Part shown: piece by piece, positions 32,681-44,000 of the stretch
How positions within the stretch are numbered: the first letter of the stretch is position 1
How the letters are laid out: each line of letters opens with the position of its first letter
From: Sphaerisporangium flaviroseum
GTDB taxonomy: Bacteria > Actinomycetota > Actinomycetes > Streptosporangiales > Streptosporangiaceae
DNA: 64,000 nucleotides
Direction of reading: 5' to 3'
Assembly (NCBI RefSeq): GCF_039537005.1
Contig: NZ_BAAAZR010000001.1
Location: 620,001 to 684,000 of the forward strand
Notes under the pieces: generated by a model
The model's database searches: none
Told to the model about the DNA's origin: nothing
Seen by the model: the letters and a program-made list of their open reading frames with translations, nothing else
Position numbers and translations under genes: made by a program

Positions 32681-32911
32681 ACCCCTCCGCCGTGATCGCG
32701 CGGTGGAGTCCGTGACCCCTCCGCCGTGATCGTGCGGTGGAGCCCGTGAGACCTTCGCCGTGATCGTGCGGTGGAGCCGCGAGAACTTCGTCGTGATCGT
32801 GCGGCGGAGGCCGAGAGACCCTTCGCCGGGAGGTTACGGCGGAGTTGTAGACCCTTCGTCGCATCCTGCGGCGGAGTCATAGACGCTTCGCCGTTGCGAG
32901 GACGGCCGCGG
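32681..32911. repeat. array of seven degenerate ~33-bp hairpin repeats
   Basis: Units begin near 32681, 32715, 32751, 32784, 32818, 32851 and 32883. Each has the form ACCCTTCGCCG-N10-CGGCGGAG-N8 and can fold as a short hairpin through CTTCGCCG/CGGCGGAG. Units 1-3 are nearly alike and later ones diverge. The array follows the multi-chaplin stop by 20 bases, is non-coding in all frames I checked, and probably includes the terminator. Confidence 0.8.
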
Positions 32912-33029
32912 TGCTGGGACCGCTGAGCTTTACTCGCACGGCGGAGCACAGAAGCTTTGCCCGTTCCGGGGGCGCGGCCCGGAGCGGGCAAAGCCATGTC
33001 CGGGGGGGTTACAGTTGGGTGGGCGGGGA

Positions 33030-33215
33030 TTACAGTGTGCTGGCGACTCGTAGGATCTTGCGGCGCAGCCGTACGTACCGACGGCCATCGGGATACAGCC
33101 GCAGGAGGTCCAGCTCCCAATGTCCGTATTCGGCATGCTCAGTAAGAACCCTGCGGGCGGTTTCCCGCGAGGTCCCGCGCGGGAGATACAGGTCCAAATA
33201 GGAGTACTCGAGCAC
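33030..33215 (-). CDS. DUF5703-family small protein
   Basis: 61 residues from GTG 33215, preceded by GGAGA 9 bases upstream; the longer frame from TTG 33242 lacks such a site. The sequence LEYSYLDLYLPRGTSRETAR, then HWELDLLRLYPDGRRYVRLRRK is the typical actinomycete DUF5703 family, found near the M20 peptidase gene. Function unknown; it is small, basic and cytoplasmic. Confidence 0.8.
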   Translation of the reverse strand: MLEYSYLDLYLPRGTSRETARRVLTEHAEYGHWELDLLRLYPDGRRYVRLRRKILRVASTL

Positions 33216-33453
33216 AGCGGTTAGTCTCCGAAGGGTGTGCAAGGGGACGCTGGCACTCTATGGGCTCTATTCTGCGTCCTCATGGGTATCGGGTCCAGGT
33301 AGGTGGAACACCGGTAAGTGACCGGGTAGTCCGACGGGGAAGATCCCGGCGACGGGTTACCTTCATGCCTGTGACGGATCAGTCGGAGCGCCGCCAACGG
33401 CGCCCACACTGGTCGGCAGGAGAACGACAGCGAACAGCGAGGTAGGAAGCAGC

Positions 33454-36111
<2,658 letters not shown>

Positions 36112-36112
36112 C

Positions 36113-36323
36113 GACCTCGCGCCGCCGTGGCCGGTAGAACCACCACCGGCTACGGCGGCGCGAAGTTCTGACGCATGTACTCCGCCGTGGCCGGGAGGAC
36201 CACCACCGGCTACGGCGGCGCGAAGTTCTGACGCATGTACTCCGCCGTGGCCGGGAGGACCACCGGCTACGGCGGCGCGGAGCTCTGACGCCTGTATTCT
36301 GCCGTGGCCACCGGCTACGGCGG
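36113..36323. repeat. 60-bp tandem hairpin repeats between convergent topA and efeB
   Basis: Three full units (36121-36180, 36181-36240, 36241-36300) and a truncated fourth unit each contain a CCGCCGTGGCCGG / CCGGCTACGGCGG hairpin with a short loop. Units 1 and 2 differ at only a few bases. The array fills the space between the two converging stop codons and should act as a strong bidirectional terminator. Confidence 0.85.
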
Positions 36324-36332
36324 AAAGGGCGG

Positions 36333-37583
36333 TCAGGCGAAGAGGGTGCGGCCCCAGTAGTCGCCGGCGTCGCGGAGTCCGGGCGGGCAGGCGAACAGGC
36401 CGCTGGAGACATGCTTGATGTACTCGTTCAGCGGGTCCTTACGGCTCAGTTCCATCTGGACCGGGACGAACTGCTTGCGCGGGTCCCGCTGGTAGGCGAT
36501 GAAGAACAGCCCGGCGTCGAGCCGTCCGAGCCCGTCCGAGCCGTCCACGTAGTTGTAGCCCCGCCGGAGCAGGTGGGCGTTCCCATGCGTCGAGGGGTGC
36601 GCGAGCCGTACGTGGGCGTCGATCGCGATGACCGGGGTGCCGTCCGGGTTCTTGGCGGCGAAGTCGAGCTCGTCGAACTCGTGCTTCTTGCCGAGCGGCG
36701 CGCCCTCGCCCTTGTCCCTGCCGAAGATCTGCTGCTGCTCGGACAGCGAGGTCCGGTCCCAGGTCTCGATGTTCATCCGGATCTTACGCGTGACCATGTA
36801 GCTGCCGCCGCTCATCCACGCGGGCCCGTCCCCGGGGGCGACCCAGAGCTGCTGCTTGAGCATGGAGGCGTCTTCGAGCTTCAGGTTGTTGGTGCCGTCC
36901 TTGAAGCCCATCAGGTTGCGGGCGGTGGACTGGGCGCGGGAGGTGGACGACGTACGGCCGAAGCCGAGCTGGGACCAGCGGACCGACACCTTGCCGAAGC
37001 CGATGCGGGCCAGGTTCCGCACCGCGTGCACGGCGACCTGCGGGTCGTGGGCGCAGGCCTGGACGCAGATGTCACCCCCGGAGATCTCCGGCAGCAGGTC
37101 CTCGCCGGGGAACTTCGGCAGGTCGGCCAGGGCGCCGGGCTTCTTGGCGGCGAGCCCGAAGCGGTCGTCGAACAGCGAGGGCCCGAAGCCGATCGTGATG
37201 GTCAGCCCGGAGGCGGGCAGGCCGAGGGCCTCCCCGGTGTCGTCCGGCGGGGCCTCGATCGCGCCGCCGACCGCGCCGAACGTCCCGGAGTCCTTGCCCT
37301 GGGTCATCCGAGCGGCGGACGCGGTCCATTCCTGGAGCATGTCGATCAGTTCGTCTCGCTTCTTGGTGATCACGTCGAAGCTGACGAAGTGCAGGCGGTC
37401 CTGCGCCGGGGTGACGATGCCGGCCTGGTGCTCGCCGTAGAAGGGCAGGGGATCGGAGGTGGAGGCCGCGGCGGCGGGCTGCGTGCCCTCCATCAGGGCG
37501 TTGGTGGCGATGGCCCCGGCCCCAACGGCCGCCACGCTCGCCGCTCCGAGCCCGAACAGCTTGCGGCGGTTGATCTGCGTCAC
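36333..37583 (-). CDS. efeB: EfeB, Tat-exported Dyp-type heme peroxidase
   Basis: 416 residues. A twin-arginine signal (RRKLFGLGAASVAAVGAGAI) precedes the Dyp-type peroxidase fold. The GxxDG signature is present as GFKDGTNNL and a heme-proximal His lies in the C-terminal third (LAHPSTHGNAHLLRRGYNY). It is the last gene of the efeUOB operon, 34 bases after efeO, and is exported folded with heme. EfeB is thought to oxidise ferrous iron or free iron from heme for the EfeU permease. Complete by length. Confidence 0.92.
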   Translation of the reverse strand: MTQINRRKLFGLGAASVAAVGAGAIATNALMEGTQPAAAASTSDPLPFYGEHQAGIVTPAQDRLHFVSFDVITKKRDELIDMLQEWTASAARMTQGKDSGTFGAVGGAIEAPPDDTGEALGLPASGLTITIGFGPSLFDDRFGLAAKKPGALADLPKFPGEDLLPEISGGDICVQACAHDPQVAVHAVRNLARIGFGKVSVRWSQLGFGRTSSTSRAQSTARNLMGFKDGTNNLKLEDASMLKQQLWVAPGDGPAWMSGGSYMVTRKIRMNIETWDRTSLSEQQQIFGRDKGEGAPLGKKHEFDELDFAAKNPDGTPVIAIDAHVRLAHPSTHGNAHLLRRGYNYVDGSDGLGRLDAGLFFIAYQRDPRKQFVPVQMELSRKDPLNEYIKHVSSGLFACPPGLRDAGDYWGRTLFA

Positions 37584-37617
37584 TTCGCCTCCTCGTCAGG
37601 GCGTGTCCCGGGCCTGG

Positions 37618-38757
37618 TCAACTGGCCACCACCGCGGCGACCTTGCTGATCGGCTCGGCCAGAGCGTTGATGGCGTCGGACAGTTCCTTGAGGTCGGCCT
37701 TGGACAGCTCGGTGTGGAGCTTCCAGCCGTCGCCCGCCCGGTGCTTGCCGAGGGTGTCCTCCGCCACGGTGAACTTCTCGTCGAGGGTCTTCGCGAGGTC
37801 GGGAGCGCGCTCGTCGAGGACGGGACGCAGGGCGGAGACCGCCGCCTGCGAGCCCTCCAGGTTGGCGGCGAAGTCCCACAGGTCGGTGTGCGAGTAGCGG
37901 TCCTCCTCGCCGGTGATCTTGCCCGTGGCGACCTCGTCGAGGAGCTCCTTGGCGCCGTTCGCGAGCTTGAGCGGGGAGAGCTTCTCCGAGTTCGCCTTCT
38001 CGACGATCTTCTTCACGTCGGCCATCAGCTTGTCGGCCAGGGGGCCGTCCTTGCTGACGTCCTTGGTGATCCACAGGTCCTTCTCGATCTTGTGGAAGCC
38101 GGTCCACTCCTCGCCCTTGGCCACGTCACCCTCGCGGGCGTCGATGGCGGGGTCGAGGTCGCCGAAGGTCTCCGCGACGGGCTCGATGCGTTCCCAGTAG
38201 GTGCGGGCGATCGGGAACAGCGACTTGGCCTTCTCGATGTCCTCCGCCTTGACGGCGTCCACGAACTCCTGGGTCTTGGTGAGCAGCGCGTCGCTCTGGC
38301 TCTTCACGTACCGCTGGTAGTCGGAGGCCGCCTTGGCGAGCTTGACGTCGTCGCTGAGCGGTACGGAGGCGCCGGTGACCTTCAGCGGGTTGCGGATGCC
38401 CTTGCCGATCATGCCGGGCTTGCAGGCCGTCTCGTACACGCCCGCGGGGAGCTCGACGATGACCTGACGGGTGAGGCCGGGGACGATGTTCTCCACCTCG
38501 CCCATCACGCGGTCCCCGGCGGCGTACACGTAGAACTCGGTGACCTTGCTGCCGCCGTTGGTCACCTCGAACGTCGAGGTCCCGGCGGGCAGGGCGGCCG
38601 TGGACACCTTGCACTCGGTGTCCGAGGCGGCGACGGCGATCTTCCCGGGCTTGCCGGCCTGTGCGGCCGTGTCGCCGCCTCCACCGCTCGTCGACGAGCA
38701 CGCGGTGAGTGCGGCCAAGGCCAGCGCGCCGGCGGTGAGAGCAAGGGGGGTACGCAT
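37618..38757 (-). CDS. efeO: EfeO, iron-uptake lipoprotein (cupredoxin plus M75 domains)
   Basis: 379 residues from ATG 38757, chosen for GGAGAACC just upstream and the lipoprotein signal that begins there (cleavage before the Cys in LTACSS). A cupredoxin-like N-terminal domain (VAASDTECKVS, then PAGTSTFEVTNGG) is followed by the imelysin/M75 domain with the metal-binding HxxE motif in FHKIEKDLW. It binds iron outside the membrane and passes it to EfeU. Fifty-nine bases separate it from efeU. Confidence 0.92.
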   Translation of the reverse strand: MRTPLALTAGALALAALTACSSTSGGGGDTAAQAGKPGKIAVAASDTECKVSTAALPAGTSTFEVTNGGSKVTEFYVYAAGDRVMGEVENIVPGLTRQVIVELPAGVYETACKPGMIGKGIRNPLKVTGASVPLSDDVKLAKAASDYQRYVKSQSDALLTKTQEFVDAVKAEDIEKAKSLFPIARTYWERIEPVAETFGDLDPAIDAREGDVAKGEEWTGFHKIEKDLWITKDVSKDGPLADKLMADVKKIVEKANSEKLSPLKLANGAKELLDEVATGKITGEEDRYSHTDLWDFAANLEGSQAAVSALRPVLDERAPDLAKTLDEKFTVAEDTLGKHRAGDGWKLHTELSKADLKELSDAINALAEPISKVAAVVAS

Positions 38758-38816
38758 GGTTCTCCAGTTCAGACGGTCATGTTGACCGAGGTAAGAGGTG
38801 CTCACGAGAAGGGGGC

Positions 38817-39668
38817 TCAGGAGGAGGCGGACGCCGCGGTCGTGGCCTGCGTGGGGGAGGCTCCGGGCGTCTTGCGGGACGGCATGAGGAACAGGACCAG
38901 CACGGGCACGAGGTAGGCGGCCCAGGCGATGGTCTCGAGGATGGTGGGCTGCGGAGTGAAGTTCAGGATGCCGCTGAGCAGGGTGGTGTACCAGGCGTCC
39001 GGGGGCAGAGCGCCGGTCAGGTCGAAGGCCGGAGCGGTCAGCACGCTCACCACGCCCGCCTCGATGAGGTCGTGGACGCCGTATTTGAAGATGCCCGCGG
39101 CGACCAGGATCAACAGCAGGCCGGTCCAGGTGAAGAACTTGCCGAGGTTGATGCGCAGCGCGCTGGCGTACAGGCCCCAGCCGAGCACGACGGCGGTGAG
39201 CAGGCCCAGGCTGATCCCGATGAGCGGGGAGGCGCTGCTGGTGGCGCCCTGGGCGGCGGCGAAGAAGAGCAGCGCGGTCTCCAGGCCCTCGCGGGCGACG
39301 GCGAGGAAGGCCATCACGACCACGGCGCCCGCGCCGAGGTTCAGCGCCTCGCTCAGCTTGACCCGAAGGTCGCCCGACAGGCGCCGGGCCGCCGTCCGCA
39401 TCCAGAAGATCATGAAGGTGACGAACACGGTGGCGGCGATGGAGGTGATCGCGTCGAACAGCTCGTGCTGGCGGGAATCGAGCTGGGCGGCAGTGAAGGT
39501 GAGCAGTGCGCCGAACCCGATGGACAAGGCCACGGCGGCGCCGACGCCGCCCCAGACGAGGGGCAGCCTGTCCCGGCGATCGCTCTTGACGAGGAAGGCG
39601 ACAAGGATGGACACGACAAGGGTCGCCTCAAGGCCCTCGCGCAGACCGATGAGATAGCTGGCGAACAC
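38817..39668 (-). CDS. efeU: EfeU, FTR1-family iron permease
   Basis: 283 residues from GTG 39668. Seven hydrophobic segments and two REGLE iron-binding motifs (LREGLEA at residues 9-15 and AREGLET near residue 125) identify the ferrous-iron-oxidising permease. It is first in the operon efeU-efeO-efeB. A DtxR/IdeR-like box lies 18 bases before the start codon, so repression by iron is expected. The operon sits between topA and the tmk fusion gene, which are commonly neighbours in actinomycetes, suggesting insertion there (inference). Confidence 0.92.
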   Translation of the reverse strand: MFASYLIGLREGLEATLVVSILVAFLVKSDRRDRLPLVWGGVGAAVALSIGFGALLTFTAAQLDSRQHELFDAITSIAATVFVTFMIFWMRTAARRLSGDLRVKLSEALNLGAGAVVVMAFLAVAREGLETALLFFAAAQGATSSASPLIGISLGLLTAVVLGWGLYASALRINLGKFFTWTGLLLILVAAGIFKYGVHDLIEAGVVSVLTAPAFDLTGALPPDAWYTTLLSGILNFTPQPTILETIAWAAYLVPVLVLFLMPSRKTPGASPTQATTAASASS

Positions 39669-39685
39669 TGTGGTCTCCCCTGACA

Positions 39686-39704
39686 GTTGCTTAGCCTCGC
39701 CTAA
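39686..39704 (-). promoter_or_regulatory. DtxR/IdeR-like iron box in front of efeUOB
   Basis: On the minus strand TTAGGCGAGGCTAAGCAA matches the DtxR/IdeR consensus TTAGGTTAGGCTAACCTAA at about 14 of 19 positions, with both TTAGG and GGCTAA cores kept. It is 18 bases before the efeU start, a typical repressor position. From here to 40126 (about 420 bases) I see promoter-type sequence for the tmk fusion gene but no gene. Confidence 0.65.
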
Positions 39705-40126
39705 ATTAGGACAGGATTACCTTAGCCTTGGCAAGGGTGTGACTTGAGGTCGGTACCACGTTTCCGGATTTCGTCTCGGGGAAACCGTCCGGCGCCTGAG
39801 CGACGGGGGGTTCGCCGCCTTCCGCGGCGACCCGTTCCGCAGGGCTCGCCGGCCGGTGAGTGTTCGTTGTCCCCAGGCAAGGGGCGCTTGCCTTGGAGTG
39901 ACGACCCGGGCGCTCCATCTGTCGCCACGGGCGGGGCCCGGGGGGTCCACGGGTCACCGCGAGTGATGCCTCGGCACCTTCCAATATGGGATCATTCCGA
40001 CCTTTCGCTGCATGTTCCCTGCGAGGGATGTCAGGGAGGTAATACGCTCGGGAGAGGAGCGGGCAGGCACATTCGTCCTGCCTTCGATCCGCCCCAGCCC
40101 AGCGAGCACCTGGATACGCTGACATC

Positions 40127-42184
40127 ATGACCACCTCCGGCCGGTCCGCCGCGCGTCGTAAACCCCCTCACGTGCTGGCGAACGCGCCATTCCGCCGGCT
40201 GTGGACGGCCATGGCGGTCTGCAGCCTGGGCGACTGGCTGAACATCATCGCGATCACCGCCTTCGCGGCCTACCTCACCCGCGGTTCGGGGTACCAGGCG
40301 CAGAGCCTCGCAATCGGCGGCGTCTTCGTCGTCAAGATGCTGCCCGCGATCCTGCTCGGGCCCCTCGCCGGTGCGTTCGCCGACCGGTTCGACCGGCGCC
40401 TGACCATGTTCTTCAGCGACCTGCTGCGGTTCGCGCTCGTCCTGTCGATCCCGCTGGTCGCCAGCTACCAGTGGATCATCATCGCGACGTTCCTCGTGGA
40501 GTGCGTGAACCTCTTCTGGGTTCCGGCCAAGGACGCGACCGTGCCCAACCTCGTTCCCAAGGAGCGGCTGGAGGAGGCCAACCAGCTCAACCTGCTGGTG
40601 ACCTACGGCACGGCACCGGTCGCCGCCGCGCTGTTCGCCGTACTGTCGGTGACCGTCGAGGTGGTCGGCAAGGCCGTCCCGAACCTCGCGTTGGAGCCCG
40701 CGCTCCCGGCGCTGACGATCAACGCCGTCGCGTACCTCGTCTCCGCGTTCCTGATCTTCACGCTTAAGAGCATCCCCAAGGACCACACCAGGGTCTCCAC
40801 GCCGTCGATGCTGCGGCAGATCATGGACGGGTGGCGCTTCGTCGGCGGCAACCGCATGGTGCGCGGGCTCGTCATCGGGATGCTGGGGGCGTTCGCCGCG
40901 GGTGGCGCGGTCATCGGTGTCGCCAAGGTGTACGTCGTGGCGCTCGGCGGTGGGGACGCCGCGTACGGCATGGTCTTCGCCGCGGTCTTCATCGGCATGG
41001 CCCTCGGCATCTTCTTCGGCCCGCGCCTGCTGCGCGAGCTGTCGCGGCGGCGCCTGTTCGGGCTGGCGATCGTCACCGCCGGCGGCGTGCTCGCCGCGAC
41101 CGCGCTCATCCACAACCTGGTGATCGTGGTCATGCTGGTCGTCGTGCTCGGCGCGTGCGCGGGCATCGCCTGGATCATCGGATACACGCTGATCGGGCTG
41201 GAGGTCGAGGACGGCCTCCGTGGCCGTACGTTCTCCTTCCTCCAGTCGCTGGCCCGGGTCACCCTTCTGCTGGTCGTCGCCGTCGCCCCCGCCCTCGCCG
41301 GCCTGTTCGGCGAGCACCGCCTCTCCATCGGCGCCGGGGTGGCCTACCGCTTCGACGGCCCCAACCTCGTCATGCTGATCGGGGCGCTGGTCGCGGTCGT
41401 CGTCGGCCTGCTCTCGCTGCGGCACATGGACGACCGGCGTGACGTGCCCATCGGATCCGACCTGATGGCGGCCCTGCGGGGCGAGCGCTTCGTCCCGGAG
41501 ACCGCCGACCAGTCACGTGGCATGTTCATCGCCTTCGAGGGAGGCGAGGGGTCCGGCAAGACCACCCAGTCGCGGCTGATCGCCATCTGGCTGCGTGACC
41601 AGGGCTTCGATGTCGTGCAGACCCGTGAGCCGGGTTCCACCAAGGTCGGCATGCGGCTCCGGGCGATCCTGCTCGACTCGGCGCACCAGGGGCTGTCCGC
41701 GCGCTCGGAGACCCTGCTGTACGCCGCCGACCGCGCCGAGCATGTCGAGAAGGTCATCCGGCCGGCGCTCGAACGCGGAGCGATGGTCACCTGCGACCGC
41801 TATGTCGACTCCTCGCTCGCCTACCAGGGCGCCGGCCGCGAGCTGGAGGCGCAGGACGTCGCCAAGGTGAACTCCTGGGCGACCGGCGGGCTGGTTCCCG
41901 ACCTGACCGTGCTGATCGACGTGCCGCCGTCGGTCGGGCTCGCCCGGCTGGGCTCGCCGGCCGACCGCATCGAGTCGGAGCCGCTCGAATTCCACGAGCG
42001 GGTCCGCCGCGAGTTCCGGGCGCTGGCCGCCGCCGACCCCGACCGCTACCTCGTCGTGGACGGCACTCAGCCGCAGGAGCAGATCTCCCTGCTGATCCAA
42101 GATCGCATCCGCGAGATCCTCCCCGACCCGGTCCCGCAGGAGACCGAGGCCATCACGGGCACGATGCCCGCCATCCGCGACTAA
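40127..42184 (+). CDS. tmk: MFS-like membrane domain fused to thymidylate kinase
   Basis: 685 residues. Residues 1 to about 440 form an MFS-type domain with about twelve membrane helices and the GPLAGAFADRFDRR loop motif between helices 2 and 3. From residue 466 a complete thymidylate kinase follows: P-loop GGEGSGKTT, TREPGST, the DR(Y) motif in TCDRYVDSS and an RLGSPADRIE lid. The kinase makes dTDP for DNA synthesis. Such fusions are known in Streptomyces and relatives, where the gene lies by topA and holB as here. Whether the membrane part transports anything is not known. It is followed by holB after 10 bases. Confidence 0.93.
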   Translation: MTTSGRSAARRKPPHVLANAPFRRLWTAMAVCSLGDWLNIIAITAFAAYLTRGSGYQAQSLAIGGVFVVKMLPAILLGPLAGAFADRFDRRLTMFFSDLLRFALVLSIPLVASYQWIIIATFLVECVNLFWVPAKDATVPNLVPKERLEEANQLNLLVTYGTAPVAAALFAVLSVTVEVVGKAVPNLALEPALPALTINAVAYLVSAFLIFTLKSIPKDHTRVSTPSMLRQIMDGWRFVGGNRMVRGLVIGMLGAFAAGGAVIGVAKVYVVALGGGDAAYGMVFAAVFIGMALGIFFGPRLLRELSRRRLFGLAIVTAGGVLAATALIHNLVIVVMLVVVLGACAGIAWIIGYTLIGLEVEDGLRGRTFSFLQSLARVTLLLVVAVAPALAGLFGEHRLSIGAGVAYRFDGPNLVMLIGALVAVVVGLLSLRHMDDRRDVPIGSDLMAALRGERFVPETADQSRGMFIAFEGGEGSGKTTQSRLIAIWLRDQGFDVVQTREPGSTKVGMRLRAILLDSAHQGLSARSETLLYAADRAEHVEKVIRPALERGAMVTCDRYVDSSLAYQGAGRELEAQDVAKVNSWATGGLVPDLTVLIDVPPSVGLARLGSPADRIESEPLEFHERVRREFRALAAADPDRYLVVDGTQPQEQISLLIQDRIREILPDPVPQETEAITGTMPAIRD

Positions 42185-42194
42185 CCTGGCGAGC

Positions 42195-43376
42195 GTGACA
42201 GTCTTCGACGACCTGGTGGGCCAGGAGCATGCCGCGGCCGTGCTCCAGCGCGCCGCGGCGGCCGGTGCCGAGGCCATCGCCGGAGGGCGGGGCGCGGGCA
42301 TGACCCACGCATGGCTGTTCACCGGCCCGCCCGGGTCAGGACGGTCCGAGGCGGCCCAGGCCTTCGCCGCCGCCCTCCTCTGCCCCGACCAGGGCTGCGG
42401 CCACTGCGACATGTGCCACCAGGTCAGCGTCGGCTCCCATCCCGACGTCGAGACCGTACGGCCGCAGGGGCTGTCGTACAGCGTCAAGCAGACACGTGAG
42501 CTGGTGCTGCGGGCCTCGGGCGCGCCCACTCTCGGGCGGTGGCGCGTCATGCTGTTCGAGGACGCCGACCGCGCCACGGAGGCAGCCGCCAACGCCCTGC
42601 TCAAGGCCATCGAGGAGCCGCCGCCTCGCACGGTCTGGCTGCTGTGCGCGCCGTCTCCGGACGACATGGTGATCACCATCAGGTCCCGGTGCCGGGTCGT
42701 CACGCTCCGCACGCCCTCCACGGCGGCGATCGCCCACATGCTGGCCACCCGTGACGACGTGCCCGCCGAGATGGCCGAGTTCGCCGCACGGGCCACTCAG
42801 GGGCACGTCGAGCGGGCGCGGCGGCTCGCGCTGGACGAGGAGGTGCGGCGCCGGCGGGAGGCCGTCCTGTCGCTGCCGCGCTCGCTGACCGGCGTGGGCG
42901 AGTGCGTCGACGCGGCCGAGCGCCTGGTCAAGACCTCCTCGGAAGATGCCCAGGACGCGACCAGCCACCTCAACGACGCGGAGACCAGCGAACTGCGCAA
43001 GATCTACGGCGAGGGGTCGACGGGCAAGGGGCTCAACAAGGGGCTGGTCCGTGGCGGCGCGGGCGCGATGAAGGAGCTGGAGGACCGGCAGAAGTCGCGG
43101 GCGACCCGCATCAAGCGCGACTCGCTCGACGTGGCGCTGCTCGACTTGGTCGCTTTCTACCGTGATGTGCTGGCCGTGCAGTTCGGAGCCCAGGTCGAGC
43201 TGTCCAGCGACGACCGCAGGGCCGACCTTGCGGCGCTGGCGCGATCGAGCAGCCCTGAGGACACTTTGCGGCGCATCGACGCGATCATGCTGTGTCGTGA
43301 GCGGCTGGCCGCGAATGTGAACCCGCAGATCGCGGTCGAGGCGATGACGATCTCGTTGTGGCGTCCACGGCTGTGA
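42195..43376 (+). CDS. holB: DNA polymerase III subunit delta-prime
   Basis: 393 residues from GTG 42195, 10 bases after tmk. The clamp-loader AAA+ fold has a degenerate P-loop GPPGSGRSE, in which the usual Lys is Arg as in other delta-prime subunits. The zinc-binding CPDQGCGHCDMC module with four Cys follows. ATEAAANALLKAIEEPP is the sensor/Walker B region. It forms part of the DnaX clamp loader. The tmk-holB pair is a conserved neighbourhood. Confidence 0.92.
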   Translation: MTVFDDLVGQEHAAAVLQRAAAAGAEAIAGGRGAGMTHAWLFTGPPGSGRSEAAQAFAAALLCPDQGCGHCDMCHQVSVGSHPDVETVRPQGLSYSVKQTRELVLRASGAPTLGRWRVMLFEDADRATEAAANALLKAIEEPPPRTVWLLCAPSPDDMVITIRSRCRVVTLRTPSTAAIAHMLATRDDVPAEMAEFAARATQGHVERARRLALDEEVRRRREAVLSLPRSLTGVGECVDAAERLVKTSSEDAQDATSHLNDAETSELRKIYGEGSTGKGLNKGLVRGGAGAMKELEDRQKSRATRIKRDSLDVALLDLVAFYRDVLAVQFGAQVELSSDDRRADLAALARSSSPEDTLRRIDAIMLCRERLAANVNPQIAVEAMTISLWRPRL

Positions 43377-43468
43377 CGCTGTGTTGCGGGGGTTTGCGCT
43401 AAGGCTGGGTGGTTGATCCAGACTTATTGATGTCCCACCCGGCAAGCGTTTGATCGGGCTAGACGTGG

Positions 43469-43583
43469 CTTCCCACCCGGGTTGTGACATCCCTCAACCG
43501 CTTCGAGGGATGGACAAGCGTCGCCGTCTGCGTGCTCACTATCTTGCCGCTCCCGAAGGAGATGTCACCACCTGGGTGGGAAG
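43469..43583. repeat. 115-bp element with 23-bp terminal inverted repeats
   Basis: Bases 43469-43491 and 43561-43583 are inverted repeats that match at 21 of 23 positions (core CTTCCCACCC and GTGACATC). The 69-base interior has no ORF of note. A partial extra copy of the arm (GTCCCACCCGG) lies at about 43432. It may be a MITE-like non-autonomous element or a long RNA hairpin. It lies in the 624-base gap between holB and the RicT gene. Confidence 0.6.
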
Positions 43584-43699
43584 CCTCCCCTTGCCCCGTC
43601 AAATGCATGCCGGGTGGGCCGTCACACGTTGGACCACCACTAAGCCAACACACCTACGGCACAAACCTGTGCGCCCGATCGATCACCGACCAGTCGGGA

Positions 43700-43862
43700 C
43701 GCCCTTTTCGCGGTGTCCCTTCACGCCACCCGCAGTGTCCGTTCACGCCGCCCGAGCCCCGGACCCCCTCGCGGTGCCCCTTTCGCGCTGCCCGAGCGGG
43801 GGACCTCCCCCTTCTCGGTGTCCCTTCGTGCCGCCCGAGCCCCAGACTCCCCTCGCGGTGGC
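43700..43862. repeat. degenerate tandem repeats (GTGTCC-x-TTC-xx-GCCxCCCGAG)
   Basis: Copies begin at 43713, 43735 and 43818, with a more diverged copy from about 43771. Each has GTGTCC(C/G)TTC(A/G)(C/T)GCC(A/G)CCCG and two continue AGCCCC. The stretch is Cys/Pro-coding in some frames but has no codon signature or start; I treat it as non-coding. With the inverted-repeat element it fills most of 43377-44000, and no other feature is seen there. Confidence 0.6.
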
Positions 43863-44000
43863 CAGGGACCGCCGGGACGTCCGTATCGCTCAAGTGCCAG
43901 CCACGCCGGGCCGGTATTGCCCTCCAGAACCGGTCTGCGCGTAATGTGGGGCCCGGGCGCGTCAGCGTGGGCCGTACCGGCGAGGAAGCGGAGGGGTTCC

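Noticed and set aside
32681..32911. CRISPR-like spacing of repeats downstream of the multi-chaplin gene
   Set aside because: Units are contiguous, degenerate hairpins with no unique spacers and no cas genes are in the window.
36113..36323. CRISPR array between topA and efeB
   Set aside because: The 60-bp units are tandem copies including the supposed spacers; they are hairpin repeats at a convergent gene end.
40127..42184. MFS-thymidylate kinase fusion as an assembly error or novel fusion
   Set aside because: The same fusion is known in Streptomyces and relatives and both domains are intact, so it is neither artefact nor new.
41513..42796. 427-codon minus-strand open frame opposite tmk and holB
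   Set aside because: Shadow of two genes with clear catalytic motifs; no recognisable protein content.
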